DNA of 49,357 bases, from the NCBI GenBank assembly GCA_964559535.1, contig CAZLIC010000023.1, forward strand, positions 1 through 49,357, given 5' to 3'. This document shows, piece after piece, positions 15,366 to 23,706 of the stretch. The notes under the pieces are model-generated. The model searched no databases, had not been told where the DNA came from, and was given only the letters and a program-made list of their open reading frames with translations. This stretch comes from CAZLIC01 sp964559535 (GTDB lineage: Bacteria; Pseudomonadota; Alphaproteobacteria; Rhodobacterales; Rhodobacteraceae). Made by a program: the position numbers and the translations under genes. Position 1 is the first letter of the stretch. Every line of letters starts with the position of its first letter.

Positions 15366-16259
15366 TCAGCGGCCAGCCCGAGTTTCGCGGTGCCAGACAT
15401 AAAGTCCCGCCCCCACGATCACAACTGCGCCCAGAAGTGTCATCTTGTCGGGGATTTCGGCATAGAACAGGACGCCCCACAGCGTGGCAAGCAAGATGCC
15501 AGCGTAGGAGAAGGGGGCGATCGCCGAAGCCTCGGCCAGCGAAAAGGCGCGGATCAGGCACAGTTGCGAGAAGGTGCCGCACACGCCCGCCACAAGGAAC
15601 AGCCACAGGTCGCCCGCTGCCACCGGCTGCCACACGAAAGGCAGTGTCAGCGAGACGAGCGCTGTCCCGACGGCCGAGGTCCAGACCATGGCGGTCCACA
15701 CATCTTCGCGGGCGCCGACGGCGCGGGTCAGCAGGACATTGGCGGCATAAGCAACGGCGCTGCCGAGCGGCAACAGCGCGGCGAGGGTGAACACCTCGGT
15801 TCCCGGCCGGATGATCATGAGCGCCCCGACCAGGGCCACCACGACCCCGGCAATCCGGTGCGGCCCCAGGCGCTCTCCCAGGAACACTGCCGCCCCGAGC
15901 GTGATGAGGACAGGGCCGAGGTCGCCCAGCGCGGTGGCTTCGGCTAGCCCGATGAACTGCAGCGCGGCAAAGAAAAGCGCCAGTGCGGTCAACTGCGTGA
16001 CGGCCCGCGCCACGTGCAGCCATGGCCACTTCGTGCGCGCAACGGCCAGTGTCCGCCCGCGCAGGATCAGCAGCACGAACAGGAACTGCAGCCCGATGCG
16101 CGCCCACACCACCTGTGCCACATGATAGCGGTCGACCAGCGACTTGGCCGCGGCATCAAGGATGGTGAACGAGAACACCGCCACCAACATCAGCATGATG
16201 CCGGTGGCCGTGGGGCCGAACCGACGCAGCGCCGGTTGCAGGAAGGCGGAATGGGTCAT
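15366..16259 (-). CDS. DMT superfamily (EamA) transporter
   Basis: Predicted 297-aa inner-membrane permease with ten helices in two EamA repeats (about residues 18-150 and 165-295). Typical features are the helix-start GIMLMLVAVFSFTILDAAAK and the PLGSAVAYAANVLLTR junction between the halves; the C-terminal repeat carries EASAIAPFSYAGILLATLWG. Substrates in this superfamily range from metabolites to amino acids, so none is assigned. It is the first gene of a two-gene operon with the acyltransferase. No Shine-Dalgarno precedes the ATG; a TTGCCC/CTAACC promoter ends seven bases upstream, which suggests a leaderless mRNA. Confidence 0.9.
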   Translation of the reverse strand: MTHSAFLQPALRRFGPTATGIMLMLVAVFSFTILDAAAKSLVDRYHVAQVVWARIGLQFLFVLLILRGRTLAVARTKWPWLHVARAVTQLTALALFFAALQFIGLAEATALGDLGPVLITLGAAVFLGERLGPHRIAGVVVALVGALMIIRPGTEVFTLAALLPLGSAVAYAANVLLTRAVGAREDVWTAMVWTSAVGTALVSLTLPFVWQPVAAGDLWLFLVAGVCGTFSQLCLIRAFSLAEASAIAPFSYAGILLATLWGVLFYAEIPDKMTLLGAVVIVGAGLYVWHRETRAGR

Positions 16260-16266
16260 GCGCCCC

Positions 16267-16294
16267 GGTTAGGGCTTTGGCCCGTTGGGGGCAA
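16267..16294 (-). promoter_or_regulatory. putative promoter, likely leaderless start for the EamA gene
   Basis: On the minus strand, TTGCCC (16294-16289), a 16-base spacer and CTAACC (16272-16267) end seven bases before the ATG at 16259, with no ribosome-binding site in between. Confidence 0.45.
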
Positions 16295-16306
16295 GGTAGG
16301 GGCGTG

Positions 16307-16912
16307 TCAGCTGTGGCGCGTGTCGGGCCGGCAATAGCTTTGCCCGCGCAGCCACTCCGCCATCTCGGCCCGCTTGCTGGCCTTGCGGAACGGTGCCCAG
16401 TCGCGCCCCAGGCCGCGGGTGCCGCGGGGGCCCGCCACCATGCGGTCGGCCGCCACGTTCTCGGACATGATTTCCACGGCACAGGCCAGGTTCTCGGCGC
16501 CGTCCTTCAGCGCCGCGGCGTTGCGCGCCGTGCAGCCGTATTGCCGGGCCGTGGACGGGGCGATCTGCGTCAGCCCGATCCAGCGGCCGCCGCCGCCGCT
16601 GGCGCGCGGGTTCCACGTGCTTTCGTGTTTGGCCAGCGCCGACAGAAGGCCCGCCCAGAAGGCCCGCCGTTCCACCACCGAGGCGGTGCGGTAGGCGGGG
16701 CACCACAGGTCGATGTCGGTGGGTACGATGGCGGCGAGCTGGGCATCTTCCTCGGCCACGGCCACCAGCGTGCGCGCTGTCCACTGCGGCGCCTCGTTCC
16801 GGTGGTCCCACCGCATTGCGGGTTTGAAGTCGGCCATCGACAGTTCGGGTTCGCCCATGCAGCCTGACAGCAGGCCAGCCATGATACACGCGACAACCAG
16901 TCTTACTTGCAT
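16307..16912 (-). CDS. SLT-domain (lytic transglycosylase-like) lipoprotein
   Basis: Predicted 201-aa lipoprotein. From the ATG at 16912, MQVRLVVACIMAGLLSGC gives a short signal peptide with a lipobox (LLSG before Cys18), placing the protein at a membrane facing the periplasm. The domain at about residues 75-160 has the catalytic Glu in LLSALAKHESTWNPRA and the downstream block IGLTQIAPSTARQYGC, the pattern of soluble lytic transglycosylase SLT domains that cleave peptidoglycan to 1,6-anhydromuropeptides. Longer in-frame starts (16936, 16951) would spoil the signal peptide. It is divergent from gatB across a 178-base gap. Confidence 0.87.
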   Translation of the reverse strand: MQVRLVVACIMAGLLSGCMGEPELSMADFKPAMRWDHRNEAPQWTARTLVAVAEEDAQLAAIVPTDIDLWCPAYRTASVVERRAFWAGLLSALAKHESTWNPRASGGGGRWIGLTQIAPSTARQYGCTARNAAALKDGAENLACAVEIMSENVAADRMVAGPRGTRGLGRDWAPFRKASKRAEMAEWLRGQSYCRPDTRHS

Positions 16913-17037
16913 TGGACCATCACATTGGGGCCGCATCCTTGTGCGGCTCAACTTTCGTGCACGCTTGCCGGTGCGCTGTGCAACCGTGCAAAGGCCGGGC
17001 GCACCGCTCCTGCGCAGGAATCCGCCGCCGCTTTCCC

Positions 17038-17066
17038 TTGCCCATCGGCGGAGCCTTGCCTAAAAC
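17038..17066 (+). promoter_or_regulatory. putative sigma-70 promoter of gatB
   Basis: TTGCCC (17038-17043), a 17-base spacer and TAAAAC (17061-17066), 24 bases before the gatB ATG, with GGAGG between. The upstream part of the gap also contains an 8-bp inverted repeat (16969-16976 and 16999-17006). Confidence 0.45.
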
Positions 17067-17090
17067 AGCCCCCTGCCGCCGGAGGAACCC

Positions 17091-18602
17091 ATGCTTGACC
17101 TGACCTACACACCCCCGAAGCCCAAGGTGATCCAGGGTGCGAAGGCCGATTGGGAACTGGTGATCGGCATGGAAATCCATGCGCAGGTGGCCAGCCAGGC
17201 CAAACTTTTCTCAGGTGCCAGCACCGCCGTCGGGGCCGAACCCAATGCCAACGTGGCCTTCGTGGATGCTGCGATGCCGGGGATGCTGCCGGTGATCAAT
17301 GCGTTCTGCGTGGAACAGGCGGTGCGCACCGGGCTGGGGCTGAAGGCGCAGATCAACCTTGTGTCGGCCTTCGACCGCAAGAACTATTTCTACCCCGACC
17401 TGCCGCAGGGGTACCAGATTTCGCAGCTGTACCACCCCATCGTGGGCGGCGGCGAGGTGATCGTCGAGATGGGGCCGGGGGTGGCGCGCCTGGTGCGGAT
17501 CGAGCGCATCCATCTGGAACAGGACGCCGGGAAAAGCATCCACGACATGGACCCTTCGCTGTCCTTCGTGGATTTCAACCGAACCGGCGTGGCGCTGATG
17601 GAGATCGTCAGCCGCCCCGACATCCGCGGGCCGGAAGAGGCCGCGGCCTATGTGGCCAAGCTTCGCCAGATCCTGCGGTATCTGGGCACCTGCGACGGCA
17701 ACATGCAGAACGGCAACATGCGGGCCGACGTGAACGTGTCGGTCTGCAGGCCCGGCCAATACGAGAAGTACCAGGCGACGCAGGATTTCGCGCATCTGGG
17801 CACGCGCTGCGAGATCAAGAACATGAACTCGCTGCGGTTCATCCAGCAGGCCATCGAGTACGAGGCGCGTCGCCAGATCGCCATTGTCGAGGATGGCGGG
17901 GCGGTGGTGCAGGAGACGCGGCTTTACGACCCCGACCGCGGCGAGACGCGCAGCATGCGATCAAAGGAAGAGGCGCACGACTACCGCTATTTCCCCGACC
18001 CCGACCTGTTGCCGCTGGAGATCGAGCAGGCTTGGGTCGATGACATCGCGGCGTCGCTGCCGGAACTGCCCGATGCGCGCAAGGCGCGCTACATGGCCGA
18101 CTATGGCCTGACCGACTATGACGCGGGCGTGCTGACGGCGGAACTCGACTCGGCGGCCTATTTCGAGGCGGTCGCGCAGGGGCGTGACGGCAAGACGGCG
18201 GCGAACTGGGTGATCAACGAGCTGTTCGGGCGGCTGAACAAGCAGGGCCTGTCGATTGCGGAAAGCCCCGTTTCGGCGGTGCAGCTGGGCGGCGTGCTGG
18301 ACCTGCTGGGCAAGCAGGAGATCAGCGGCAAGATGGCCAAGGACCTGTTCGAACTCCTGTGGACCGAAGGCGGCGACCCCGCCGAGCAGGCCGCGAAGCA
18401 CGGCATGAAACAGGTCACCGACACCGCCGCCATCGAGGCCGCGCTGGACGCGTTGATTGCGGCGAACCCCGATCAGGTGGCCAAGGCCAAGGTGAACGCG
18501 AAACTGGCCGGCTGGTTCACCGGCCAGGTGCTGAAATCCACCGGCGGCAAGGCCAACCCGGCGGTGGTGAATGCGATGGTGGCGGCGAAGCTGGGGATCT
18601 GA
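17091..18602 (+). CDS. gatB: Asp-tRNA(Asn)/Glu-tRNA(Gln) amidotransferase subunit B
   Basis: Predicted 503-aa kinase/tRNA-binding subunit of the GatCAB complex, which converts Glu-tRNA(Gln) and Asp-tRNA(Asn) to the amidated forms. The N-terminal cradle domain shows IGMEIHAQVASQAKLFSGAS, the conserved metal and ATP region KNYFYPDLPQGYQISQ, and IHLEQDAGKSIHD. The C-terminal tail domain has ANWVINELFGRLNK and the YqeY-like end. Length is normal. The start is preceded by GGAGG. gatC and gatA are not in the window. It converges with murD, with a small hairpin between the stops. Confidence 0.98.
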   Translation: MLDLTYTPPKPKVIQGAKADWELVIGMEIHAQVASQAKLFSGASTAVGAEPNANVAFVDAAMPGMLPVINAFCVEQAVRTGLGLKAQINLVSAFDRKNYFYPDLPQGYQISQLYHPIVGGGEVIVEMGPGVARLVRIERIHLEQDAGKSIHDMDPSLSFVDFNRTGVALMEIVSRPDIRGPEEAAAYVAKLRQILRYLGTCDGNMQNGNMRADVNVSVCRPGQYEKYQATQDFAHLGTRCEIKNMNSLRFIQQAIEYEARRQIAIVEDGGAVVQETRLYDPDRGETRSMRSKEEAHDYRYFPDPDLLPLEIEQAWVDDIAASLPELPDARKARYMADYGLTDYDAGVLTAELDSAAYFEAVAQGRDGKTAANWVINELFGRLNKQGLSIAESPVSAVQLGGVLDLLGKQEISGKMAKDLFELLWTEGGDPAEQAAKHGMKQVTDTAAIEAALDALIAANPDQVAKAKVNAKLAGWFTGQVLKSTGGKANPAVVNAMVAAKLGI

Positions 18603-18613
18603 CGGCGGCAGGG

Positions 18614-18631
18614 CTGCCCGAGGGTGGGCAG
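18614..18631. terminator. hairpin between convergent gatB and murD
   Basis: Six-base stem CTGCCC/GGGCAG with a GAGGGT loop followed by ATTTCCC, 11 bases after the gatB stop. A weak terminator, since the T-run is only three bases long. Confidence 0.45.
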
Positions 18632-18641
18632 ATTTCCCACT

Positions 18642-20036
18642 CTACAGCCCCGCCACCAGCGCCGCGAAGTGCTCGCCCCGCTTTTCGAAGTTCGGGTACT
18701 GGTCAAAACTCGCCGCCGCCGGGGCCAGCAGCACCACGTCGCCCGGCTGTGCCTCGGCCGCCGCACGGGCAACGGCGCGGTCCATCGTTTCGGCAATCTC
18801 GTGCGGCAAGTCCCCGATCTGCAAGGCAAAATCCCGCGCGGAATGGCCGATCAGGTAGGCCTTCACCACCGACCCGAGGTGCGGTGCAAGGGCAGCGATG
18901 CCGCCATCCTTTCCCAACCCCCCGGCGATCCAGCGGATACGCCCGAAGGCCTGCAGCGCCTTGGCCGCCGAATCGACATTCGTGGCCTTGGAATCGTTGA
19001 CGAACTTCACCCCGCCGATATCGCGCAGCAGCTGGCTGCGGTGCGGCAGGCCCTTGAAGCCCTTCAGCGCGTCTTCAATCGCCTTCGGCCCCACCCCCAG
19101 CGCCCGACAGGCCGCCCAGGCGGCGCAGGCGTTCTGGTGGTTGTGCGCGCCGGGCAGGCCCGGCATGCCCCGCAGGTCCACACTGGCCACCTGCCGCCCC
19201 TTGCGCCATTCCGCCAGAAACCCCTTGCGGGCGAAGACCGACCAGCCGAACTGGTCGAGCTTCTGACCCGAGGAGATCCGGATCACCCGGTCATCCACGG
19301 CGGATTGCCCCAGCACATCGGCCAGATAGCGCCCCTCGACCTCGTCCACCCCGATCACCGCGCGGTCCGGTCCGCCCTGGGTGAACAGCCGCGCCTTGGC
19401 GGCGAAATAGCCACCCATGCCGCCGTGACGGTCCAGATGGTCGGGCGAGAGGTTGGTGAAGACGGCCACATCCGGGGTCAGCGCGCGGGCGAGGTCGGTC
19501 TGGTAGCTGGAGAGTTCCAGCACCACCACTTCGCCGTCCTGCGCCGGGTCGATGTCCAAGACGCCGCGCCCGATGTTGCCTGCCATCTGCGTGGGTCGGC
19601 CCGCGCTTTCCAGGATATGGTGGATCAGCGCCGTGGTGGTGGACTTGCCGTTCGAGCCCGTCACGCAGACAGCCTTGGGCGTCTGATCGAAACTGTCCCA
19701 TTCGGGCACGGCCCATGACCGGAAGAACAGGCCGATGTCGTTGTCGACCGGCACGCCGCGGTCCATCGCGCGGGCGATCACCGGGTGGGGCCTGGGGTAA
19801 AGGTGCGGGATGCCGGGCGAGGTGACGAGCAGCGCCAGCCCGTGCCAGGCGGCATCGCGTGACAGGTCCGTGCAGGTGAACCCCTCGGCTTCGGCGCGGC
19901 CGCGGGCCTCGGGGCTGTCGTCCCACAGCACGGGCTCCGCCTCTCCGGCCTGCAAGGCCCGCGCCGTGGCCAGGCCCGAGCGGCCCAGACCCAGCACCCC
20001 CACCCGCAGCCCCTTGTAGCCTTGCACCGGAATCAT
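18642..20036 (-). CDS. murD: UDP-N-acetylmuramoyl-L-alanine--D-glutamate ligase
   Basis: Predicted 464-aa cytoplasmic ligase adding D-Glu to UDP-MurNAc-L-Ala in peptidoglycan synthesis. The N-terminal Rossmann-like domain has GLGRSG at residues 16-21; the ATP loop is GSNGKST at residues 127-133 within AVCVTGSNGKSTTTALIHH; central-domain blocks ELSSYQTD and NLSPDHLDRHG and the C-terminal HRSQLLRDIGGVKFVNDSKATN complete the Mur ligase set. The ATG at 20036 is preceded on its strand by AGGGGG. No other division-and-cell-wall genes flank it here, so in this genome it is apart from the usual cluster or the cluster is broken at this place. Confidence 0.97.
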   Translation of the reverse strand: MIPVQGYKGLRVGVLGLGRSGLATARALQAGEAEPVLWDDSPEARGRAEAEGFTCTDLSRDAAWHGLALLVTSPGIPHLYPRPHPVIARAMDRGVPVDNDIGLFFRSWAVPEWDSFDQTPKAVCVTGSNGKSTTTALIHHILESAGRPTQMAGNIGRGVLDIDPAQDGEVVVLELSSYQTDLARALTPDVAVFTNLSPDHLDRHGGMGGYFAAKARLFTQGGPDRAVIGVDEVEGRYLADVLGQSAVDDRVIRISSGQKLDQFGWSVFARKGFLAEWRKGRQVASVDLRGMPGLPGAHNHQNACAAWAACRALGVGPKAIEDALKGFKGLPHRSQLLRDIGGVKFVNDSKATNVDSAAKALQAFGRIRWIAGGLGKDGGIAALAPHLGSVVKAYLIGHSARDFALQIGDLPHEIAETMDRAVARAAAEAQPGDVVLLAPAAASFDQYPNFEKRGEHFAALVAGL

Positions 20037-20152
20037 GCGCCCACCCCCTGCCTGCGTCGCGCACCATGCCCACCGCCCCGGCCGCCCGCAACTGCCCTCG
20101 ACAGACGCCTGCCCATCGGGCAATCAGGCGGCAGACCGCAAGGAGCCAAGCC

Positions 20153-20935
20153 ATGATCCGCGTGACCGTCTGGGGCGAGAACGTCCACGAACAGAAGAAC
20201 AGGGTTGTGGCGGGCATCTACCCGCAGGGCATGCACGGCACCATTGCCGCCGCGCTGAATGGCGCGGGCGGCATCGCCGCGACCACAGCCACCCTGCAGG
20301 AGCCCGAGCACGGGATGACGGCAGAGCGGCTGGCGGAGACCGACGTGCTGGTGTGGTGGGGCCATGCCGCGCACGGGCAGGTGTCGGATGTGGTGGCCGA
20401 GCGGGTGGTCGAGGCGGTGTGGGCGGGGATGGGGGCCATCTTCCTGCACTCGGCGCATTTCGCGAAGCCGTTCAAGCGGTTGATGGGCACGCCCTGCAAC
20501 CTGTCGTGGCGCGAGGCCGGCGAGCGCGAGCGGATCTGGCTGACCTCGCGCAGCCATCCCATCGCCGCGGGCCTGCCCGACCATTTCGAGATCGAGCAAG
20601 AGGAAATGTACGGCGAACCCTTCGGCGTGCCCGAACCGCAAGAGACGGTGTTCGTCAGCTGGTTCCAGGGCGGCGAGGTGTTCCGGTCGGGTCTGTGCTG
20701 GCGGCGGGGGGCGGGCAATGTGTTCTACTTCCGCCCCGGCCACGAGACCTATCCGACCTACCACGACGCCAACGTGCAGCGGGTGATATCGAACGCCGTC
20801 CGCTGGGCGTACAACCCCGCCGCACGCATCCCGAATGTCACCGACGCGCCGAACCGGCCCGTGCAATCCGCGCTGGAGCCGATCGTGGAACGCGGCCCGC
20901 GGTTGCACCATGACGGCGAGCAGGGGTTGCGCTGA
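20153..20935 (+). CDS. thuA: ThuA-like trehalose utilization protein
   Basis: Predicted 260-aa protein of the ThuA family (class I glutamine amidotransferase-like fold). MIRVTVWGENVHEQ, the WWGHAAHG block and FRPGHETYPTYHD near the C-terminus are characteristic. In rhizobia ThuA acts with ThuB in catabolism of trehalose and related disaccharides through 3-keto derivatives. The ATG at 20153 has a good AAGGAG upstream; a longer frame from 20066 crosses the murD upstream region and is not favoured. Its TGA overlaps the next ATG (TGATG). No sugar ABC transporter is present in the window, so the physiological sugar is uncertain. Confidence 0.88.
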   Translation: MIRVTVWGENVHEQKNRVVAGIYPQGMHGTIAAALNGAGGIAATTATLQEPEHGMTAERLAETDVLVWWGHAAHGQVSDVVAERVVEAVWAGMGAIFLHSAHFAKPFKRLMGTPCNLSWREAGERERIWLTSRSHPIAAGLPDHFEIEQEEMYGEPFGVPEPQETVFVSWFQGGEVFRSGLCWRRGAGNVFYFRPGHETYPTYHDANVQRVISNAVRWAYNPAARIPNVTDAPNRPVQSALEPIVERGPRLHHDGEQGLR

Positions 20936-21984
20936 TGATCCGGCTGCTGATCCTGGGCGCGGGCGGCATGGCGAAGAACCATGCCGAGCAATTTGGGCAG
21001 GTCTCGGGCGTGGAGATTGTCGGGGCGGTGGACACGCGGCCGCAGGTCCTGGCCGATTTCTGCGCGGCGCACGGCATTGCGCGCGGGTTCGGCTCGCTGG
21101 ATCAGGCGTTGGCCTGGGGCGGCTTCGATGCCGCCACGAACGTGACGCCAGACGCGGCGCACCATGCCACCACGTTGCCCCTGCTGGCGGCGGGCAAGCA
21201 CGTGCTGTGCGAAAAGCCGCTGGCGACCAACGCGGCCGATGCGGGGGCGATGGCGCGGGCGGCCGAACTGGCAGGTGTGGTGAACATGGTGAACCTGTCG
21301 TACCGGCAGGTTCCGGCGCTGGCGCAGGCGGCGCGGATGGTGGCCGATGGTCTGATTGGCCCCGTCCGGCACTTCGAGGCGAGCTATCTGCAAAGCTGGC
21401 TGACACAGCCTGCCTGGGGCGACTGGCGCGCGCAGCCGCAGTGGCTGTGGCGCCTGTCCACCGCGCACGGGTCGAAGGGGGTGCTGGGCGATGTGGGCAT
21501 CCACATCCTGGACTTCGCAACCTTTGTGGCGGGGCTGGAGGTGGCGCAGGTGTCCTGTCGGCTGGCGACCTTCGACAAGGCGCCGGGCGGGCAGATCGGC
21601 GACTACCGGCTGGACGCCAACGACAGCGCCACCATGCAGGTGACACTTTCGAACGGCGCGTTGGGCACGGTGGCGGCAACACGGTTTGCCACAGGCCACC
21701 TGAACGACTTGCGGCTGCGCATCTATGGCGATCTGGGCGGGCTGGAGGTGGCCTTCGAGAAGGCAGTGAGCGGGTTGCGTGCCTGCATCGGCGATGACCG
21801 TCTGACGGCCGAGTGGCGCGCGGTAGGCTGCCCGCCGGTGCCCACGATCTATGCCCGTTTTGCCGCCGCGATCCGCGGCGAGGGGCCGGTGGAGCCGGAC
21901 TTTGCCCGCGGCGCGGCGCTGCAGCGGGTGCTGGATGCGGCGGAAGCCTCGGATTCCAAAGGCGGAATGGCCGTTTCTGCATGA
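20935..21984 (+). CDS. Gfo/Idh/MocA family oxidoreductase (ThuB-like)
   Basis: Predicted 349-aa NAD(P)-dependent sugar dehydrogenase. The N-terminal Rossmann domain begins IRLLILGAGGMAKNHAEQF (dinucleotide glycines), then NVTPDAAHHATTLPLLAAGKHVLCEKPLA, whose EKP is the cofactor-positioning motif of the family. The C-terminal alpha/beta domain contains GSKGVLGDVGIHILDFATF with the usual catalytic Asp/His pair (D-x-G-x-H). It overlaps thuA by one base and the aminotransferase by four, so the three genes form one operon. By position it probably plays the ThuB role, oxidising a disaccharide or glycoside to the 3-keto form; this is inference from context. Confidence 0.85.
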   Translation: MIRLLILGAGGMAKNHAEQFGQVSGVEIVGAVDTRPQVLADFCAAHGIARGFGSLDQALAWGGFDAATNVTPDAAHHATTLPLLAAGKHVLCEKPLATNAADAGAMARAAELAGVVNMVNLSYRQVPALAQAARMVADGLIGPVRHFEASYLQSWLTQPAWGDWRAQPQWLWRLSTAHGSKGVLGDVGIHILDFATFVAGLEVAQVSCRLATFDKAPGGQIGDYRLDANDSATMQVTLSNGALGTVAATRFATGHLNDLRLRIYGDLGGLEVAFEKAVSGLRACIGDDRLTAEWRAVGCPPVPTIYARFAAAIRGEGPVEPDFARGAALQRVLDAAEASDSKGGMAVSA

Positions 21985-23084
21985 CCCCGCGCTACACCCA
22001 GCTGGTCGAAAGCCTGCCCGCCACGGTGCCCTTCGTCGGCCCGGAAACGCAGGAACGCGCGCGCGGCCGCCCCTTCCTGGCCCGCATCGGCGCCAACGAA
22101 AGCCCGTTCGGCCCGTCGCCCTTGGCCGTTCAGGCCATGGCAACGGCGGCGGGCGAGGCGTGGATGTACGGCGACCCCGAATGCCACGACCTGCGCGAGG
22201 CCATTGCCGCGCATCACGGCGTGACCAAGGCGCATGTGGTGGCGGGTGAGGGGATTGACGGGCTCTTGGGCTATCTGGTGCGGCTGCTGGTCGGGCCGGG
22301 CGATGCGGTGGTGACGTCGGACGGGGCGTACCCGACGTTCAACTTCCACGTCGCGGGCTTTGGCGGGGTGCTGTACAGGGTGCCCTATGCGGGCAACCAC
22401 GAGGATCTGCAGGCGCTGGCCGCGATGGCGCGGGCGACCGGGGCCAAGCTTGTGTACCTGGCCAACCCCGACAACCCGATGGGGTCGCATCATTCGGGCG
22501 TGGCGGTGGCGCGGATGCTGGACGCACTGCCCGAAGGCACAGTGCTGGCGCTGGACGAGGCCTATGTCGACCTTGCGCCGCAAGGCACCGCCGCACCGGT
22601 GGCCGCCGATGACCCGCGCGTGATCCGGTTCCGCACGTTTTCAAAAGGGTACGGGCTGGCGGGGCTGCGGGTGGGCTATGGGATGGCGGCGCCGGGGCTG
22701 GTGGCGGCGTTCGACCGCGTGCGCAACCATTTCGGGCTGGGCCGGGTGGCACAGGCGGGGGCGATCGCGGCGCTGGCCGACCGGGCGCATCTGGCGCGGG
22801 TGACCGCGCAGGTGGTGGCGGCGCGGGTGGCCTTCGGACAGGTGGCACTGGCGAACGGACTGGTGCCGCTGCCTTCGGCGACCAACTTTGTCACACTGGA
22901 CTGCGGGCGGGACGGCGCCTATGCGCGCGATGTGCTGAAGGCGCTGATCGCGCGCGACATCTTCGTGCGCATGCCGTTCGTCGCCCCGCATGACCGCTGC
23001 ATCCGCGTAAGCCTGGGTCCGCAGGCGGCTTGCGATGCCTTTGCGGCGGCACTGCCCGGCGCGCTGCAGGCTGCTGCAGTCTAG
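21981..23084 (+). CDS. PLP-dependent aminotransferase, class I/II, HisC-like
   Basis: Predicted 367-aa fold-type I aminotransferase resembling histidinol-phosphate aminotransferase. Landmarks are ARIGANESPFGPSPLAVQAM, MYGDPECHDLREAIAAHHGV, the ANPDNPMGS block with the ring-contacting Asn, LALDEAYVDL with the PLP-nitrogen Asp, FRTFSKGYGLAGLRVGYG with the Schiff-base Lys, and a C-terminal Arg in DRCIRVSLG that binds the substrate carboxylate or phosphate. Its ATG overlaps the previous stop (ATGA). It sits in a sugar-catabolic operon rather than a his operon, so its substrate may not be histidinol phosphate. Confidence 0.85.
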   Translation: MTPRYTQLVESLPATVPFVGPETQERARGRPFLARIGANESPFGPSPLAVQAMATAAGEAWMYGDPECHDLREAIAAHHGVTKAHVVAGEGIDGLLGYLVRLLVGPGDAVVTSDGAYPTFNFHVAGFGGVLYRVPYAGNHEDLQALAAMARATGAKLVYLANPDNPMGSHHSGVAVARMLDALPEGTVLALDEAYVDLAPQGTAAPVAADDPRVIRFRTFSKGYGLAGLRVGYGMAAPGLVAAFDRVRNHFGLGRVAQAGAIAALADRAHLARVTAQVVAARVAFGQVALANGLVPLPSATNFVTLDCGRDGAYARDVLKALIARDIFVRMPFVAPHDRCIRVSLGPQAACDAFAAALPGALQAAAV

Positions 23085-23512
23085 GGGCGTCCGACGGGGG
23101 GCGGGGCCGTGGCGGGGCCCACAGGGGCGGCGTTGCCCTCGGCGCTGCGGGCCGTGAAGGGGACCACGCGCGTCGGGCCTTCATCGGGCGTGTCAAGGAA
23201 GGCGGCGGCTTCGGCGGCGGCGACCGACGTCGTCGCAGGCATGGCGGCGACCACAGGCAGGGGCGCCGCCGCGGGCTGGACCATGGCGCGGCGGAACACC
23301 AGCATGTGCTGGAAATGCGTGGCGCTGCCGGTCAGCCCGACGCGTTCCTCGCAGGGCAGGGTGTCGGCGCGCTGGTATTCCCAGCCGTCCTTTGCCTGCG
23401 CGTTCATCACATTGGCCAGCGCCACGCCGAATTTTTCGGCCACGCTGCGGGCACCCTTTGCCTTCTCGCCGCGCCGGGGGGCCGGAATCACCTTGTATTC
23501 ATACACTTGCAT
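23081..23512 (-). CDS. DUF4177-like small protein with Ala/Pro-rich tail
   Basis: Predicted 143-aa protein. The first 75 residues (MQVYEYKVIPAPRRG, MNAQAKDGWEYQRADTLPCEE, HMLVFRRA) match the DUF4177 pattern: an opening YEYKV strand and a DGWE motif, usually a small stand-alone domain of unknown function. The remaining 65 residues are rich in Ala and Pro and probably disordered. The ATG at 23512 has AAAGGA upstream on its strand. The stop overlaps that of the aminotransferase through a shared CTAG. In the upstream gap, TTGGCG and CTAACG with a 16-base spacer could be its promoter. Confidence 0.75.
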   Translation of the reverse strand: MQVYEYKVIPAPRRGEKAKGARSVAEKFGVALANVMNAQAKDGWEYQRADTLPCEERVGLTGSATHFQHMLVFRRAMVQPAAAPLPVVAAMPATTSVAAAEAAAFLDTPDEGPTRVVPFTARSAEGNAAPVGPATAPPPVGRP

Positions 23513-23650
23513 GGCGTTCCTTTGACCTTGCGCGCCGGCACGTTAGCGGTTGCCGCAGGTTTCGCCAAGCGCGGTAGATGTACTCTTAGAGTTTTCCGCA
23601 AGAATCTGGAAAGGTGGGGAAAAGCCGCGATACCCCGGTATGCCGGTGGA

Positions 23651-23667
23651 CTGGCGCCGCGCGCCAG
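23651..23667 (-). terminator. hairpin downstream of the hypothetical gene ending at 23707
   Basis: Perfect 7-bp stem CTGGCGC/GCGCCAG with a 3-base loop, 40 bases past the stop of the minus-strand gene. No T-run follows. The rest of the 194-base gap 23513-23706 shows only the short palindrome ACTCTTAGAGT. Confidence 0.4.
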
Positions 23668-23706
23668 GGCCGGAACAGGGTCCTGCGAATCGGGGGGCTT
23701 CCGCGC

